Positions 23,664-32,411 of a stretch of 51,172 nt of DNA are shown here, in pieces. Below the pieces are notes generated by a model. The model was not told the DNA's origin. It did not search any database and saw only the letters and a list, made by a program, of their open reading frames with translations. Made by a program: the position numbers and the translations under genes. Location: assembly GCA_900543055.1 (NCBI GenBank), contig UQQI01000004.1, positions 1-51,172 of the forward strand, in the 5' to 3' direction. Source of the DNA: an uncultured Mollicutes bacterium (GTDB lineage: Bacteria > Bacillota_I > Bacilli_A > RF39 > UBA660). How positions within the stretch are numbered: the first letter of the stretch is position 1; each line of letters starts with the position of its first letter.

Positions 23664-26067
23664 AAGCAAAATCAGTTCCAGTTTCTTCTTCATCATTATC
23701 ATCTAAAATTAACGATGGTGTATCAGCACTAATATTATTTGGAGTTATAACATTATTTTCACTATTAATATTAGAACCAGGTACAATAAGTGTTGGTTCC
23801 TCAGGTGCTGGTCCACTTAAATCAAGAGGAGTATTAGAAATATCATTACTTACCGGTACAGCACTATTATCTGGAATAATTTCAGGAATACTTAAACCAC
23901 TTGTACTAGAACTTTGATTTATATTTAAACTATTAGAAGTATTATTCATAAAATCTAATGCTGGATTATGTTCTTCATTAGGAACAGATGTATCAATAGA
24001 ACTAGGTGTTTGAACATTATTAGTTATACTTTGATTAACAAAGTCAAGAGAAGGATTATGTAGAGAATTATCTTCTACAGTACTATTATCTGAAACGCCT
24101 CCAGTTACAAATGTATTTTGACTTACCTGTGTATTTTCTACTTCAGCCTTATTTTCAACAGGACTAACAAAATCAAGAGCTGGATTGTGTTCTTCACTAC
24201 TATTTCTTACTCCATCAGGAATAATAGTATTAATTGCTGATGCAGAAACTGTTGGTTCGTTCATATATGGAATAGAACTTACTGGTTGACTAACATCAGT
24301 TGGAATACTAGAACTTCCTCCACCCCAAATTCTAACAACATCACAGTTACTAGATAAAGGTGATGGATTAGGCATCTTCATCTTAACAATTAAAGGTATT
24401 TTAAAACCAAGACCAAATCCTAAACAAGTACCAGATTGCAAAGACTTTTGTTTTTCAACAATTTCATCAGTAATATTAGGAACCATCTTACGAATATATT
24501 CAACATCAACTGGATGGTTTATCTTAAATATTAAGAAATTAGTACATTGAGAAATAACTGTATCTGATATTTCAACTGGTCTTTGTGAAATAAGTCCAAG
24601 AATCACACCATACTTACGTCCTTCTTTAGCAATTCTTTCAAATATATTATAACCAAATAAAAATCTATCTCTATCATCTTGAATATATCTATGTGCTTCT
24701 TCAAGAACTATATGGAAAGGAATACTACCTCTATTTTTTAATCCCTTAGAAAAATCAAAAATAAGTCTAGAATAAATTTTTGTTAATACTTTAGCAAAAT
24801 CATCATCAATATCATTTAAGTTTATATTAACTATTTGATATTTCTTACCATTATCAATTAATAAACTAGATAAGAAAGTCTCAAGCGAAACATAATCTTT
24901 TACATCAAAGTATTTAGCATTATCACCAACTATTAATGAATGAAGTCTAACTCTAATAGTGACTGCATCACCATAAGTTTGAGTGTTTCTAAGCCATCCT
25001 TCACTAATTAATGTAAAGTTTAGTGCCTTCTCTAAAGTATCTAAATCATAAAATACCCCAGCATGAGGTTCATAATTATCATATTCTTCTTTTATAAATG
25101 AAGTAACATACTCAGTAAGTAATACACTTTCAGTAAAATTACCAGAATTATCAATTAAGAAACATTCTCTAAATTTGCGTACATAACCAATTCCTTGTAC
25201 AGGAGCTTCTAGATTAAACTCATCAGTAGAACAACTTCCAAGTATTGAGAAAATTTCATTTCTTTTATTTGGAGCAGTTTCATTTGTATATAAAATAGTC
25301 ATTATAGCCTTAGCGATTAAATGATTCTTATAAGCATTTGAATCAACATCATTTTGACTAAATACCAAAGCAAGTTTAAGCATTCTTTCAATTATAGGTA
25401 ATTGTGAATGTGAAGTACATTGCAAAAGTAATGCTAAATCATCTTTATTTAATAAGTAAATTGGAAGTCTTAACTTTTCACCTAAACCATCTACTTCATT
25501 AGTACTAATATATCTGTAATTATAATTACCATTAATACTATTTAATGTATTAAATGCATTATAATATTCACCAGAAGAATCAAAAATAAAGATATTTGCC
25601 TTATATGGATTTAATCTTTGATCATGAAACATATTTTGAAACAATCTAGTAACACCACAAGATTTACCTGAACCAGTATTACCAAATATTGCAAAGTGAT
25701 TACTAAAGAAATTATTTACATCCAAGTATATTGGAAAATCATCATATAAAGGACTTACTCCAAGTTCCATAAATCCATTAGTATCAGTTCCTGTTATCAT
25801 AGGAATTTCAGATCTATCAATAACTCTTATCTTAGCATCCAAATTAGGTTTACGAATAGTACCACCAACTAATCTATTGCCAACGATTTCTCCTAAAAAT
25901 CTTGCTTTTACAATATCTCCCTTTAAATCATCTACTTCTCCCAAAACTTTTTTATTTTCATCTTCAAACACCAAATGTAAATTCATTAAATTAGTAGTTA
26001 ATTCGGCATTTTCAAGTAATTTAATATCACAGCCATCATTACTAATATACGTAATCTTATCAAACAT
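23662..26067 (-). CDS. HerA/FtsK-superfamily ATPase (DUF87) with repeated C-terminal motifs
   Basis: 801 residues from the ATG at 26067, chosen for its GAGGG site. An N-terminal beta-barrel-like domain (about 1-115) precedes a RecA-like ATPase core with Walker A GNTGSGKS (129-136) and a Walker B-type IVLEEAHRY (about 460). ISQRP and NHPVDVEYIRKMVPNI segments follow, as in HerA helicases that pump or resect DNA. The last 210 residues are disordered and Asn/Ser/Pro-rich, with three copies of [E/L]HNP[A/S]LDF. No nurA partner is adjacent. The gene is placed between ylxM and ffh. Its substrate is unknown. Confidence 0.82.
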   Translation of the reverse strand: MFDKITYISNDGCDIKLLENAELTTNLMNLHLVFEDENKKVLGEVDDLKGDIVKARFLGEIVGNRLVGGTIRKPNLDAKIRVIDRSEIPMITGTDTNGFMELGVSPLYDDFPIYLDVNNFFSNHFAIFGNTGSGKSCGVTRLFQNMFHDQRLNPYKANIFIFDSSGEYYNAFNTLNSINGNYNYRYISTNEVDGLGEKLRLPIYLLNKDDLALLLQCTSHSQLPIIERMLKLALVFSQNDVDSNAYKNHLIAKAIMTILYTNETAPNKRNEIFSILGSCSTDEFNLEAPVQGIGYVRKFRECFLIDNSGNFTESVLLTEYVTSFIKEEYDNYEPHAGVFYDLDTLEKALNFTLISEGWLRNTQTYGDAVTIRVRLHSLIVGDNAKYFDVKDYVSLETFLSSLLIDNGKKYQIVNINLNDIDDDFAKVLTKIYSRLIFDFSKGLKNRGSIPFHIVLEEAHRYIQDDRDRFLFGYNIFERIAKEGRKYGVILGLISQRPVEISDTVISQCTNFLIFKINHPVDVEYIRKMVPNITDEIVEKQKSLQSGTCLGFGLGFKIPLIVKMKMPNPSPLSSNCDVVRIWGGGSSSIPTDVSQPVSSIPYMNEPTVSASAINTIIPDGVRNSSEEHNPALDFVSPVENKAEVENTQVSQNTFVTGGVSDNSTVEDNSLHNPSLDFVNQSITNNVQTPSSIDTSVPNEEHNPALDFMNNTSNSLNINQSSSTSGLSIPEIIPDNSAVPVSNDISNTPLDLSGPAPEEPTLIVPGSNINSENNVITPNNISADTPSLILDDNDEEETGTDFA

Positions 26068-26144
26068 ATTAATTCCCTCTTTCATTCTTAGTACAGATAC
26101 CCTATCATAATTAAAATTATACATTTAAAAGTAATATTTTACAA

Positions 26145-26177
26145 GAAAAAAAGACATATTAATTATCTAATATATCT
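26145..26177 (-). terminator. Terminator after ylxM
   Basis: A 10-bp stem, AGATATATTA with TAATATGTCT (one G-U pair), then a seven-base U run on the minus strand. It overlaps the ylxM stop. Confidence 0.65.
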
Positions 26178-26455
26178 TCTATTTCATTCCTTAAATCACT
26201 TGAAATATTTTTTATTTTGTCTTTTATTTTTACATTTTTTTCTCTTAAATGAAGAATACTTTCATATTCTTCTAACTTATCAGTAACAATATGTATTTGC
26301 TTAAATATAGCATTTCTACTAACATTGTAATTTTCTGCCATCTCTGAAAAACTTAAATTATTAAAATAATAATCTTCAAAATATTCTCTTTGCTTTTCAG
26401 TTAGAAGTTTTCCATAAATATCGTATAATTCATTAAAATATATTACATCATGCAT
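26159..26455 (-). CDS. ylxM: YlxM-family helix-turn-helix protein
   Basis: 98 residues. A DNA-binding-type helix-turn-helix (about 17-60: LTEKQREYFEDYYFNNLSF, SEMAENYNVSRNAIFKQI) is followed by a charged helix. The sequence and the place between ftsY and ffh identify the UPF0122/YlxM family, an accessory of the signal recognition particle in Gram-positive bacteria. The start overlaps the stop of the preceding small membrane gene by eight bases. Confidence 0.9.
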   Translation of the reverse strand: MHDVIYFNELYDIYGKLLTEKQREYFEDYYFNNLSFSEMAENYNVSRNAIFKQIHIVTDKLEEYESILHLREKNVKIKDKIKNISSDLRNEIEDILDN

Positions 26456-26723
26456 ATAGAATACCCATTAAATTTACAATTCCAAAAATAATAGTAATTA
26501 TACCAATAACTAAATAAACTACTGTAAATTTACCCTTTCTATAAATAATATAGTTATTAAATGACATCATTAAAAGTGTTAATCCTCCAAATATTTCAAG
26601 TAACCATAATGCTTTATTATTAAAAAAATATATTACTAATAAAACACATGTACATATAGTAAGTATTGCTTGTATATTTACATATAAAATATTATATTCA
26701 TTTATTTTACTTATCTTTTTCAA
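26448..26723 (-). CDS. Small three-helix membrane protein between ftsY and ylxM
   Basis: 91 residues with three hydrophobic segments (about 14-32, 37-55 and 66-88) and a basic N-terminus. The start is a TTG directly after the ftsY stop, so translation is likely coupled to ftsY. Its end overlaps ylxM. I do not recognise the family. Co-expression with the SRP receptor suggests, without proof, a role at the membrane during protein targeting. Confidence 0.65.
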   Translation of the reverse strand: MKKISKINEYNILYVNIQAILTICTCVLLVIYFFNNKALWLLEIFGGLTLLMMSFNNYIIYRKGKFTVVYLVIGIITIIFGIVNLMGILYA

Positions 26724-27761
26724 CTACATCATATCCTTAAATAGACCATAAATATATTTTTCTATATCAAACACTTGTAAATCGTCTTTTGTCTCTCCAA
26801 GGCCAATATATTTAACTGGTATTCCAACGCTTTCCTTTATTGCTAGTACTATTCCACCTTTAGCAGTTCCATCTAGTTTAGTAAGAACAATTCCTGTTAT
26901 ATTTGTTATTTCTTTAAATGCTTTAGCCTGACTAATTCCATTTTGACCAGTTGTTGCATCTACAACAAGAAGTGTTTCTGTTGCTCCTCCCTCAATTTGG
27001 TTGTCAATTACTTTATTAATTTTCTCAAGTTCTTTCATAAGATTAACTTTGTTTTGAAGTCTACCAGCAGTATCAACCAAAACAATATCGTATTCCTCTT
27101 CTTTTGATTTAACAAGGCCATCAAATACAACACTTGCAGGATCACTATTTTCTTTTCCAAAGAAACCTACACCAATTTTAGTACTCCATTCTTTTAACTG
27201 TTCAACAGCACCTGCTCTAAATGTATCTGCTCCAACTAATAACACCTTTTTTCCATCATCTTTAAATTTATTTGCAAGCTTACCAATAGTAGTAGTCTTT
27301 CCTACTCCATTTACTCCAACAAATAAAATTACAGTTGGCCCATTTTCATTAAACTTAATTTTATTACTTAATACTTCATCATTAACATAAATTATAAATA
27401 ACTCATCAACTATAATTTCTTTTAATTCACTAGGATCTGTAATATTTTCATGACGAACTCTATCTCTTAATCTATCAATAAACTCCATAACTGTATTTAT
27501 TCCAATATCAGCCATAATAAGTATCTCTTCTAATTCATCAAAATATTCATCAGTTATTTTACTATATTTATTTGTCAAATCCGCAAGACGAGATACAAAT
27601 CCTTTTCTAGATTTAGTTAATCCTTTCTCATAAACTTTAATATTATTTTCTTCACTAATTTTCGCTGTACTATTTTCTACAACTTCTTGTTTTTCAGAAC
27701 CTTTTTTATCACTGTTGTCTGTTCCATTGAACATATTTTTAATCTTATTAAAAAGTCCCAT
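26724..27761 (-). CDS. ftsY: SRP receptor FtsY
   Basis: Membrane-associated SRP GTPase that docks Ffh-ribosome complexes. A charged N-terminal linker (about 1-50) precedes the N domain (about 55-135). The G domain has P-loop GVNGVGKTTTIGKLA, DTAGRLQNK, and TKLDGTAKGG, which is diagnostic for the Ffh/FtsY pair. It ends GLGETKDDLQVFDIEKYIYG, the FtsY type. Length 345 is normal. AGGTGAT precedes the ATG, with TGCTATAAT just upstream. Confidence 0.95.
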   Translation of the reverse strand: MGLFNKIKNMFNGTDNSDKKGSEKQEVVENSTAKISEENNIKVYEKGLTKSRKGFVSRLADLTNKYSKITDEYFDELEEILIMADIGINTVMEFIDRLRDRVRHENITDPSELKEIIVDELFIIYVNDEVLSNKIKFNENGPTVILFVGVNGVGKTTTIGKLANKFKDDGKKVLLVGADTFRAGAVEQLKEWSTKIGVGFFGKENSDPASVVFDGLVKSKEEEYDIVLVDTAGRLQNKVNLMKELEKINKVIDNQIEGGATETLLVVDATTGQNGISQAKAFKEITNITGIVLTKLDGTAKGGIVLAIKESVGIPVKYIGLGETKDDLQVFDIEKYIYGLFKDMM

Positions 27762-27772
27762 TCTATCACCTC

Positions 27773-28500
27773 TTAAATATTATAGCATAAACATTTATTC
27801 TTCTGAAGTACCATCTTCATTATCTGATTGATAATATTTACTATGTTTCCAAGAAAGCGAAGTAACGCAACCTCAGCACTTAATCCTTTTACAAGATTAT
27901 CAACTTCTTCTGGTCTAGACGTAATAATAGTTACAACAAGTTTTACTTCAGATTTTGTTACTTCATCCTTATCCATTCTAACTAAGTCTAAGTTATGTTG
28001 TTCTATATACCTTGATAAAGTCTGACAAATACTTCCTTCTATTGCTCTAGTACATGATACTCTTAAAATACATTTTTCTTTTGATTTCTTCTTAATTTTA
28101 TCCATTACAAAGAAAGAAATAAGTCTAAGTATAATATTTGAAAATAAAACTAAAAATGTTCCAACACTAGCTTCAAAAAGCATACCTGAAGATGATAAAA
28201 CTCCTATTGCTGAAACACCCATAACGTCGCAGCCGTATTAAGTCCTTTGACTCTATTATTTTCTTGAATAATTATTCCTGCTCCAAGAAATCCAATACCC
28301 GAAACAATACCAGCACCCATTCTTGTAAAATCATGATTTCCACTTACTCCAAATGTAACATAATTGAACATAAATGATCCTATCGCAACAAGTACATTAG
28401 TTCTAAGACCAACTACTCCATTTCTATATTGTCTCTCACTACCTATTAAAATACTTAAAAATAAACATACCCCTATTCTAATAATAAACTCTAATTCCAT
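27773..28500 (-). pseudogene. mgtC: Frameshifted MgtC/SapB-family membrane protein
   Basis: Two frames together make one MgtC protein. The first (28500 to 28204) holds the membrane domain with IGSERQYRNGVVGLRTN, GAGIVSGIGFLGAGIIIQ and NTAATLWV, then runs into a stop. The second (28222 to 27773) continues with SAIGVLSSSGMLFEA and the ACT-like C-terminal domain. One extra base near 28208-28212 explains the break. A second shift is likely near the end. The current frame runs into the ftsY promoter, while another frame gives an acidic tail (SDNEDGTSEE) and a stop at 27795-27797. MgtC proteins modulate Mg2+ homeostasis and survival at low Mg2+. A sequencing error remains possible. Confidence 0.8.
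27779..27787 (-). promoter_or_regulatory. Extended -10 promoter element of ftsY
   Basis: TGCTATAAT on the minus strand, about 18 bases before the ftsY start. It overlaps the tail of the degraded mgtC frame. Confidence 0.5.
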
Positions 28501-28576
28501 AAAACTCCTCCTTCTCCTTTTTTGCGGAAGTAAATTATATCACAAAAAAATATATTTTCAAAATAAATTGAAGACA

Positions 28577-28605
28577 TAGACAAAATAAAAAAAATATAGT
28601 ATAAT
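28577..28605 (+). promoter_or_regulatory. Promoter of the RNase J gene
   Basis: -35 TAGACA and -10 TATAAT with a 17-base spacer, about 45 bases upstream of the ATG. Confidence 0.6.
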
Positions 28606-28650
28606 TTCATAGTTAGTTCTTTATAAAACTTATTAATGAAAGGAGAAATT

Positions 28651-30336
28651 ATGAATAATAAAGAAACCAACGGAACAAAAATAGTTGTTTTAGGTGGTTT
28701 AGGAGAAGTCGGAAAAAATATGTATTGTATAATGCATAATGACGCAATTGTTATTATTGATGCCGGAGTAAGATTCCCTGATAGTGAAATTATGGGAGTC
28801 GATTACATTTTACCAGATTTTACTTTTTTAAAAGAAAATGAAGACAAAATTAAAGCTTTATTGATTACTCATGGACATGAAGACCATATAGGAGGAATTC
28901 CATTTTTACTACAAAGTATTAATATTCCTGCAGTATATGCTCCACAACATGCAAAAGAGTTAATTGCGGTAAAATTACAAGATAGAAATATAAGATATGA
29001 TAATTTAATTGCTTATACTGACCAAACTAAACTTAAATTTAAAGATATAGAAATAGAATTTTTTAGAGTAACTCACTCTATTCCAGATTCACATGGAATA
29101 AGTATTACTACACCAGATGGAAGAATTGTAACAACAGGAGATTACAAATTTGATTTAACACCAATTGGACCAATGGCTGATTTATATAAAATGGCTACTC
29201 TTGGAAAAGATGGTGTAGACGTTTTAATAAGTGACTCAACAAATGCATTAAACGAAGGTTTTTCAAATAGTGAATCAGTTGTTGATGAAACATTAAATGA
29301 GATGTTTGATAAATGTAAAAATAATAGAATTATTATCGCAACATTTGCATCAAACATTTATCGTGTAAAACATATATTTGAAACATGTTTTAAGCACAAT
29401 AGAAAAATATGTATTTTTGGTAGAAGTATGGAGAATAATATCAATATTTCCTTAAATACAGGTTATATTGATCATAAAGAACTACTAATATCTCCAGAAG
29501 AAGCTAACAACTTAAAACCAAATGAAGTAACTATACTTTGTACTGGAAGTCAAGGAGAACCACTTGCAGCACTATCAAGAATTTCAAATGGAACTCATAA
29601 GCAAATAAAATTAAGACCAGATGACGTTGTAATATTCTCATCATCTGCAATTCCAGGAAATGCATTAAGTATTTCTAAAACTATAAACAAACTTTACCTA
29701 AAAGGAGTTAAAGTTTATACAAACAATGTACTAGCAGATCTACATACATCAGGACATGCTAATGAAGAAGAAATAAAATTAATGTTTAGATTAATAAATC
29801 CAAAATATTTAATGCCATTCCATGGAGATTACAGAATGTTAAAGAAACAAGCAAATATTGGTATTAATTGCGGAATCCCAAAAGAAAATACATTTATATT
29901 AAAAAATGGTGATACTCTAACTTTAAAGAACCATGTATTAACAAAATCTGAAAGTAAACCAGGCGCTGATATTTATGTTGATGGAAATAGAATTGGAGAA
30001 ATAGGAAGTGCTGTTATAAAAGATAGAAAAATAATGGCTAATGATGGAATACTTGTTGTAATTGTAAATGTTGATATGAAAAAACGTCAATTATTAATTA
30101 CACCAAATATAACTACAAGAGGATTTATCTTAGTAAATGAAAATGAAGAATTAATTCATAAGATAGAAAATAAAGCAGAACAAACAATTACTTCTGCTCT
30201 TGCAAATCCAAAATCAACGTTCGCAACACTAAAAAATGATATAACAGAAACGCTATATCCTTATATAAACAACTTAACAGGAAGAAAACCAATTATTCTA
30301 CCTGTAATATTAGATATAAAAAGAGATGAAAAATAA
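28651..30336 (+). CDS. rnj: Ribonuclease J
   Basis: A metallo-beta-lactamase/beta-CASP nuclease with 5'-exo- and endonuclease activity in RNA decay and maturation. From the ATG at 28651 it is 561 residues, typical of RNase J1. Zinc ligands are in HGHEDHIGG (His74, His76, Asp78, His79), with TGDYKFD and the later PFHGDYRM. The C-terminal domain (about 450-561) is present. AAAGGAG lies before this ATG; the upstream in-frame ATG contains that site. It stands alone behind a good promoter. With rny and rnpB nearby, the window holds three main RNA-processing genes. Confidence 0.93.
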   Translation: MNNKETNGTKIVVLGGLGEVGKNMYCIMHNDAIVIIDAGVRFPDSEIMGVDYILPDFTFLKENEDKIKALLITHGHEDHIGGIPFLLQSINIPAVYAPQHAKELIAVKLQDRNIRYDNLIAYTDQTKLKFKDIEIEFFRVTHSIPDSHGISITTPDGRIVTTGDYKFDLTPIGPMADLYKMATLGKDGVDVLISDSTNALNEGFSNSESVVDETLNEMFDKCKNNRIIIATFASNIYRVKHIFETCFKHNRKICIFGRSMENNINISLNTGYIDHKELLISPEEANNLKPNEVTILCTGSQGEPLAALSRISNGTHKQIKLRPDDVVIFSSSAIPGNALSISKTINKLYLKGVKVYTNNVLADLHTSGHANEEEIKLMFRLINPKYLMPFHGDYRMLKKQANIGINCGIPKENTFILKNGDTLTLKNHVLTKSESKPGADIYVDGNRIGEIGSAVIKDRKIMANDGILVVIVNVDMKKRQLLITPNITTRGFILVNENEELIHKIENKAEQTITSALANPKSTFATLKNDITETLYPYINNLTGRKPIILPVILDIKRDEK

Positions 30337-30366
30337 ACTAAGTGATATTAAACATCTCTTTTTTTA
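30321..30366 (+). terminator. Terminator of the RNase J gene
   Basis: AAGAGATG pairs with CATCTCTT across a 24-base loop that contains the stop codon. A seven-base T run follows. Confidence 0.65.
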
Positions 30367-30708
30367 TATTCTAAAATATATTTGACTAGTAATCATATTT
30401 TTAAAATCAAAAAAATCAAGATTACAAAATAAAGATATTTTAAAATAAAAATATAATATTTCTTTATTATTTAATTTAAATAACTCTATATAATATTTCC
30501 AAGATAACTTTTCAAATCTCTTATCATATATTGGAAAATATAAATACATTTTTTTCATATAAATAATATTTTGATATGAATAATTATAACTATCTCCATA
30601 ATAATAACTTAAATAATCAGATACCTTTTCAATTATATTTAAACATTTATTCTTATTAAAATTAATAAATTTTCCAACAAGCCAATAAAAATTTATATTG
30701 TGTTCTAT
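30364..30708 (-). CDS. DUF1016 N-terminal-like (YhcG-type) small protein with ATA start
   Basis: A 114-residue frame whose only well-placed start is ATA at 30708, seven bases after a perfect TAGGAGG. The first ATG lies 50 codons in and would leave a 64-residue piece. The residues NFYWLVGKF, NIIEKVSDYLS, YMKKMYLYFP and FEKLSWKYYIELFKLNNKE follow the N-terminal DUF1016 pattern, where LSW(S/T)H(Y/F)xxLL is the hallmark. Full YhcG proteins also carry a PD-(D/E)xK nuclease domain, absent here. The gene is either a relic that lost its ATG and nuclease half or a stand-alone domain. Confidence 0.5.
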   Translation of the reverse strand: MEHNINFYWLVGKFINFNKNKCLNIIEKVSDYLSYYYGDSYNYSYQNIIYMKKMYLYFPIYDKRFEKLSWKYYIELFKLNNKEILYFYFKISLFCNLDFFDFKNMITSQIYFRI

Positions 30709-30751
30709 ATTAACACCTCCTAACTTATTATTAGGTATTTTTTTATTTACA

Positions 30752-30778
30752 AAGAAAAAAGAAGCTATTTTGCTTCTT
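30752..30778 (-). terminator. Terminator of rny
   Basis: AAGAAGC and GCTTCTT arms with a 6-base loop, then a U-rich tail on the minus strand. It overlaps the final rny codons. Confidence 0.7.
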
Positions 30779-32318
30779 CTTGTGCTCTTGTTTCACGAAT
30801 TACTGTAATTTTTATTGTACCAGGATATTTTAAATTTGCCTCAATACTTTCTTTTACTTCTCTAGCAATTCTATGTGCTTCTAAATCATCTACTTCTTCT
30901 GGTTTTACAACTACACGAAGTTCTCTACCTGCTTGAAGTGCATATGTCTTTTCAACGCCCTTTATTCGATTACCAACTTCTTCAAGTTGTGACAATCTCT
31001 TAATATAATTTTCTAAACTATCATTTCTAGCACCAGGTCTACTTGCTGATAAAGCATCTGCTATAGCAACAATAGATGAAATAACACTAGTTGCTACAGT
31101 ATCTCCATGATGAGATGCTATTGCATTTATAACAATATCATTTTCATGGAATTTCTTAGCAATATCGACACCTATTTCAACATGACTACCTTCAATCTCA
31201 TGGTCAATTGCTTTTCCAATATCATGAAGCAATCCTGCTCTCTTAGCAAGTGTTACATTTTCACCTAACTCACCCGCAAGTAATCCAGAAAGTTCTGCAA
31301 CTTCTTTAGAATGTTGAAGTGCATTTTGACCAAAACTTGTTCTAAAATGTAATTTTCCTAATATCTCAATAAGTTCAGGATCAAACTTTGTAAGACCTAA
31401 TTCAAATAATGTATCTTGTCCATACTGAATTATTTGTTGTTTCATATCTTTACAAACTTTATCATAAACCTCTTCAATTCGTGTTGGATGAATTCTACCA
31501 TCTTTAATTAAACTTTCAAGTGTAACTCTCGCAATCTCACGTCTAAGTGGATCAAAACTTGATAAAACTACTGCTTCCGGTGTATCATCAATGATTAAAT
31601 CAATTCCAGTTACAGCCTCTATTGTTCTAATATTTCTTCCTTCACGTCCAATTAATCTACCTTTCATATCATCATTTGGTAAATCAACAACAGTTACAGT
31701 TTGATCACTTGCTATATCAGCAGCATACTTTTGCATAGATGTAACTATAAGTTCGCGAGCTTTTACATCTGCTTCAAGTCTTGCTTCATTTTCTCTTTCT
31801 CTAATATATTCAGTAATCTCTTTATTCATACCTTCTTTTACTTTACTCATAACTAGTTCACGAGCTTTGTCTTTAGTAAAACCAGATATTTTTTCTAATA
31901 ATTCTAATTGTTCTTTTTTTATTTCCTCCACTTTACTTTTTTCATTTTGGATTTCTTCTTGACGTTCAGTTAACTTATCTTCACGCTCATCTAAAGCAGA
32001 TTCACGTTTTTGATACATCTCATCTCGTTTATCCATATTAGCCTCACGCTGTAATAATCTATTTTCGCTTTCCTTGATTTCTTCTTTCTTTTCGCGAATT
32101 TCTTTATCTAAATCCATTTTTAATCTATGAGCTTCTTCTTTTTGCTCCAATGCTGCGTCTCTTTTCATTTTTTCTATTTCTTTTTTTGTTTTATTAACTA
32201 ATTCTTCAAGCTTCTTACTAGTTAAATTTCCTCTAATTAAATTAATAATAAAAGATACAGCTAAGCCTAAAATAAGACCTACAATAATAAGTAAAACGGA
32301 GATTACTATATGATTCAT
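30765..32318 (-). CDS. rny: Ribonuclease Y
   Basis: Membrane-anchored endoribonuclease that starts mRNA decay. From the ATG at 32318 it is 517 residues. An N-terminal membrane helix (about 5-27) precedes a long coiled coil (about 32-150), a KH domain (KGRLIGREGRNIRTIEAV) and an HD domain with metal-binding AGLLHDIGKAIDHE. The C-terminal extension ends in RETRAQEEAK. The chosen ATG has GGAGG five bases before it. It sits behind a consensus promoter, near recA as in Bacillus. Confidence 0.95.
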   Translation of the reverse strand: MNHIVISVLLIIVGLILGLAVSFIINLIRGNLTSKKLEELVNKTKKEIEKMKRDAALEQKEEAHRLKMDLDKEIREKKEEIKESENRLLQREANMDKRDEMYQKRESALDEREDKLTERQEEIQNEKSKVEEIKKEQLELLEKISGFTKDKARELVMSKVKEGMNKEITEYIRERENEARLEADVKARELIVTSMQKYAADIASDQTVTVVDLPNDDMKGRLIGREGRNIRTIEAVTGIDLIIDDTPEAVVLSSFDPLRREIARVTLESLIKDGRIHPTRIEEVYDKVCKDMKQQIIQYGQDTLFELGLTKFDPELIEILGKLHFRTSFGQNALQHSKEVAELSGLLAGELGENVTLAKRAGLLHDIGKAIDHEIEGSHVEIGVDIAKKFHENDIVINAIASHHGDTVATSVISSIVAIADALSASRPGARNDSLENYIKRLSQLEEVGNRIKGVEKTYALQAGRELRVVVKPEEVDDLEAHRIAREVKESIEANLKYPGTIKITVIRETRAQEEAK

Positions 32319-32360
32319 ATATTCCTCCATTCATAGATTAGAATTACCTAATCTAATTCT

Positions 32361-32389
32361 ATTGTAATTTTATTTTAGAGGGATGTCAA
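32361..32389 (-). promoter_or_regulatory. Consensus promoter of rny
   Basis: Minus-strand -35 TTGACA and -10 TACAAT with a 17-base spacer. The short leader after it holds a small inverted repeat (AGAATTA with TAATTCT). Confidence 0.7.
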
Positions 32390-32411
32390 GGAAAAGAAAA
32401 AAGGCAAGAAA

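Noticed and set aside
22283..28500. SRP RNA gene near ffh/ftsY
   Set aside because: No intergenic stretch here shows the conserved SRP RNA apical loop; gaps are too short.
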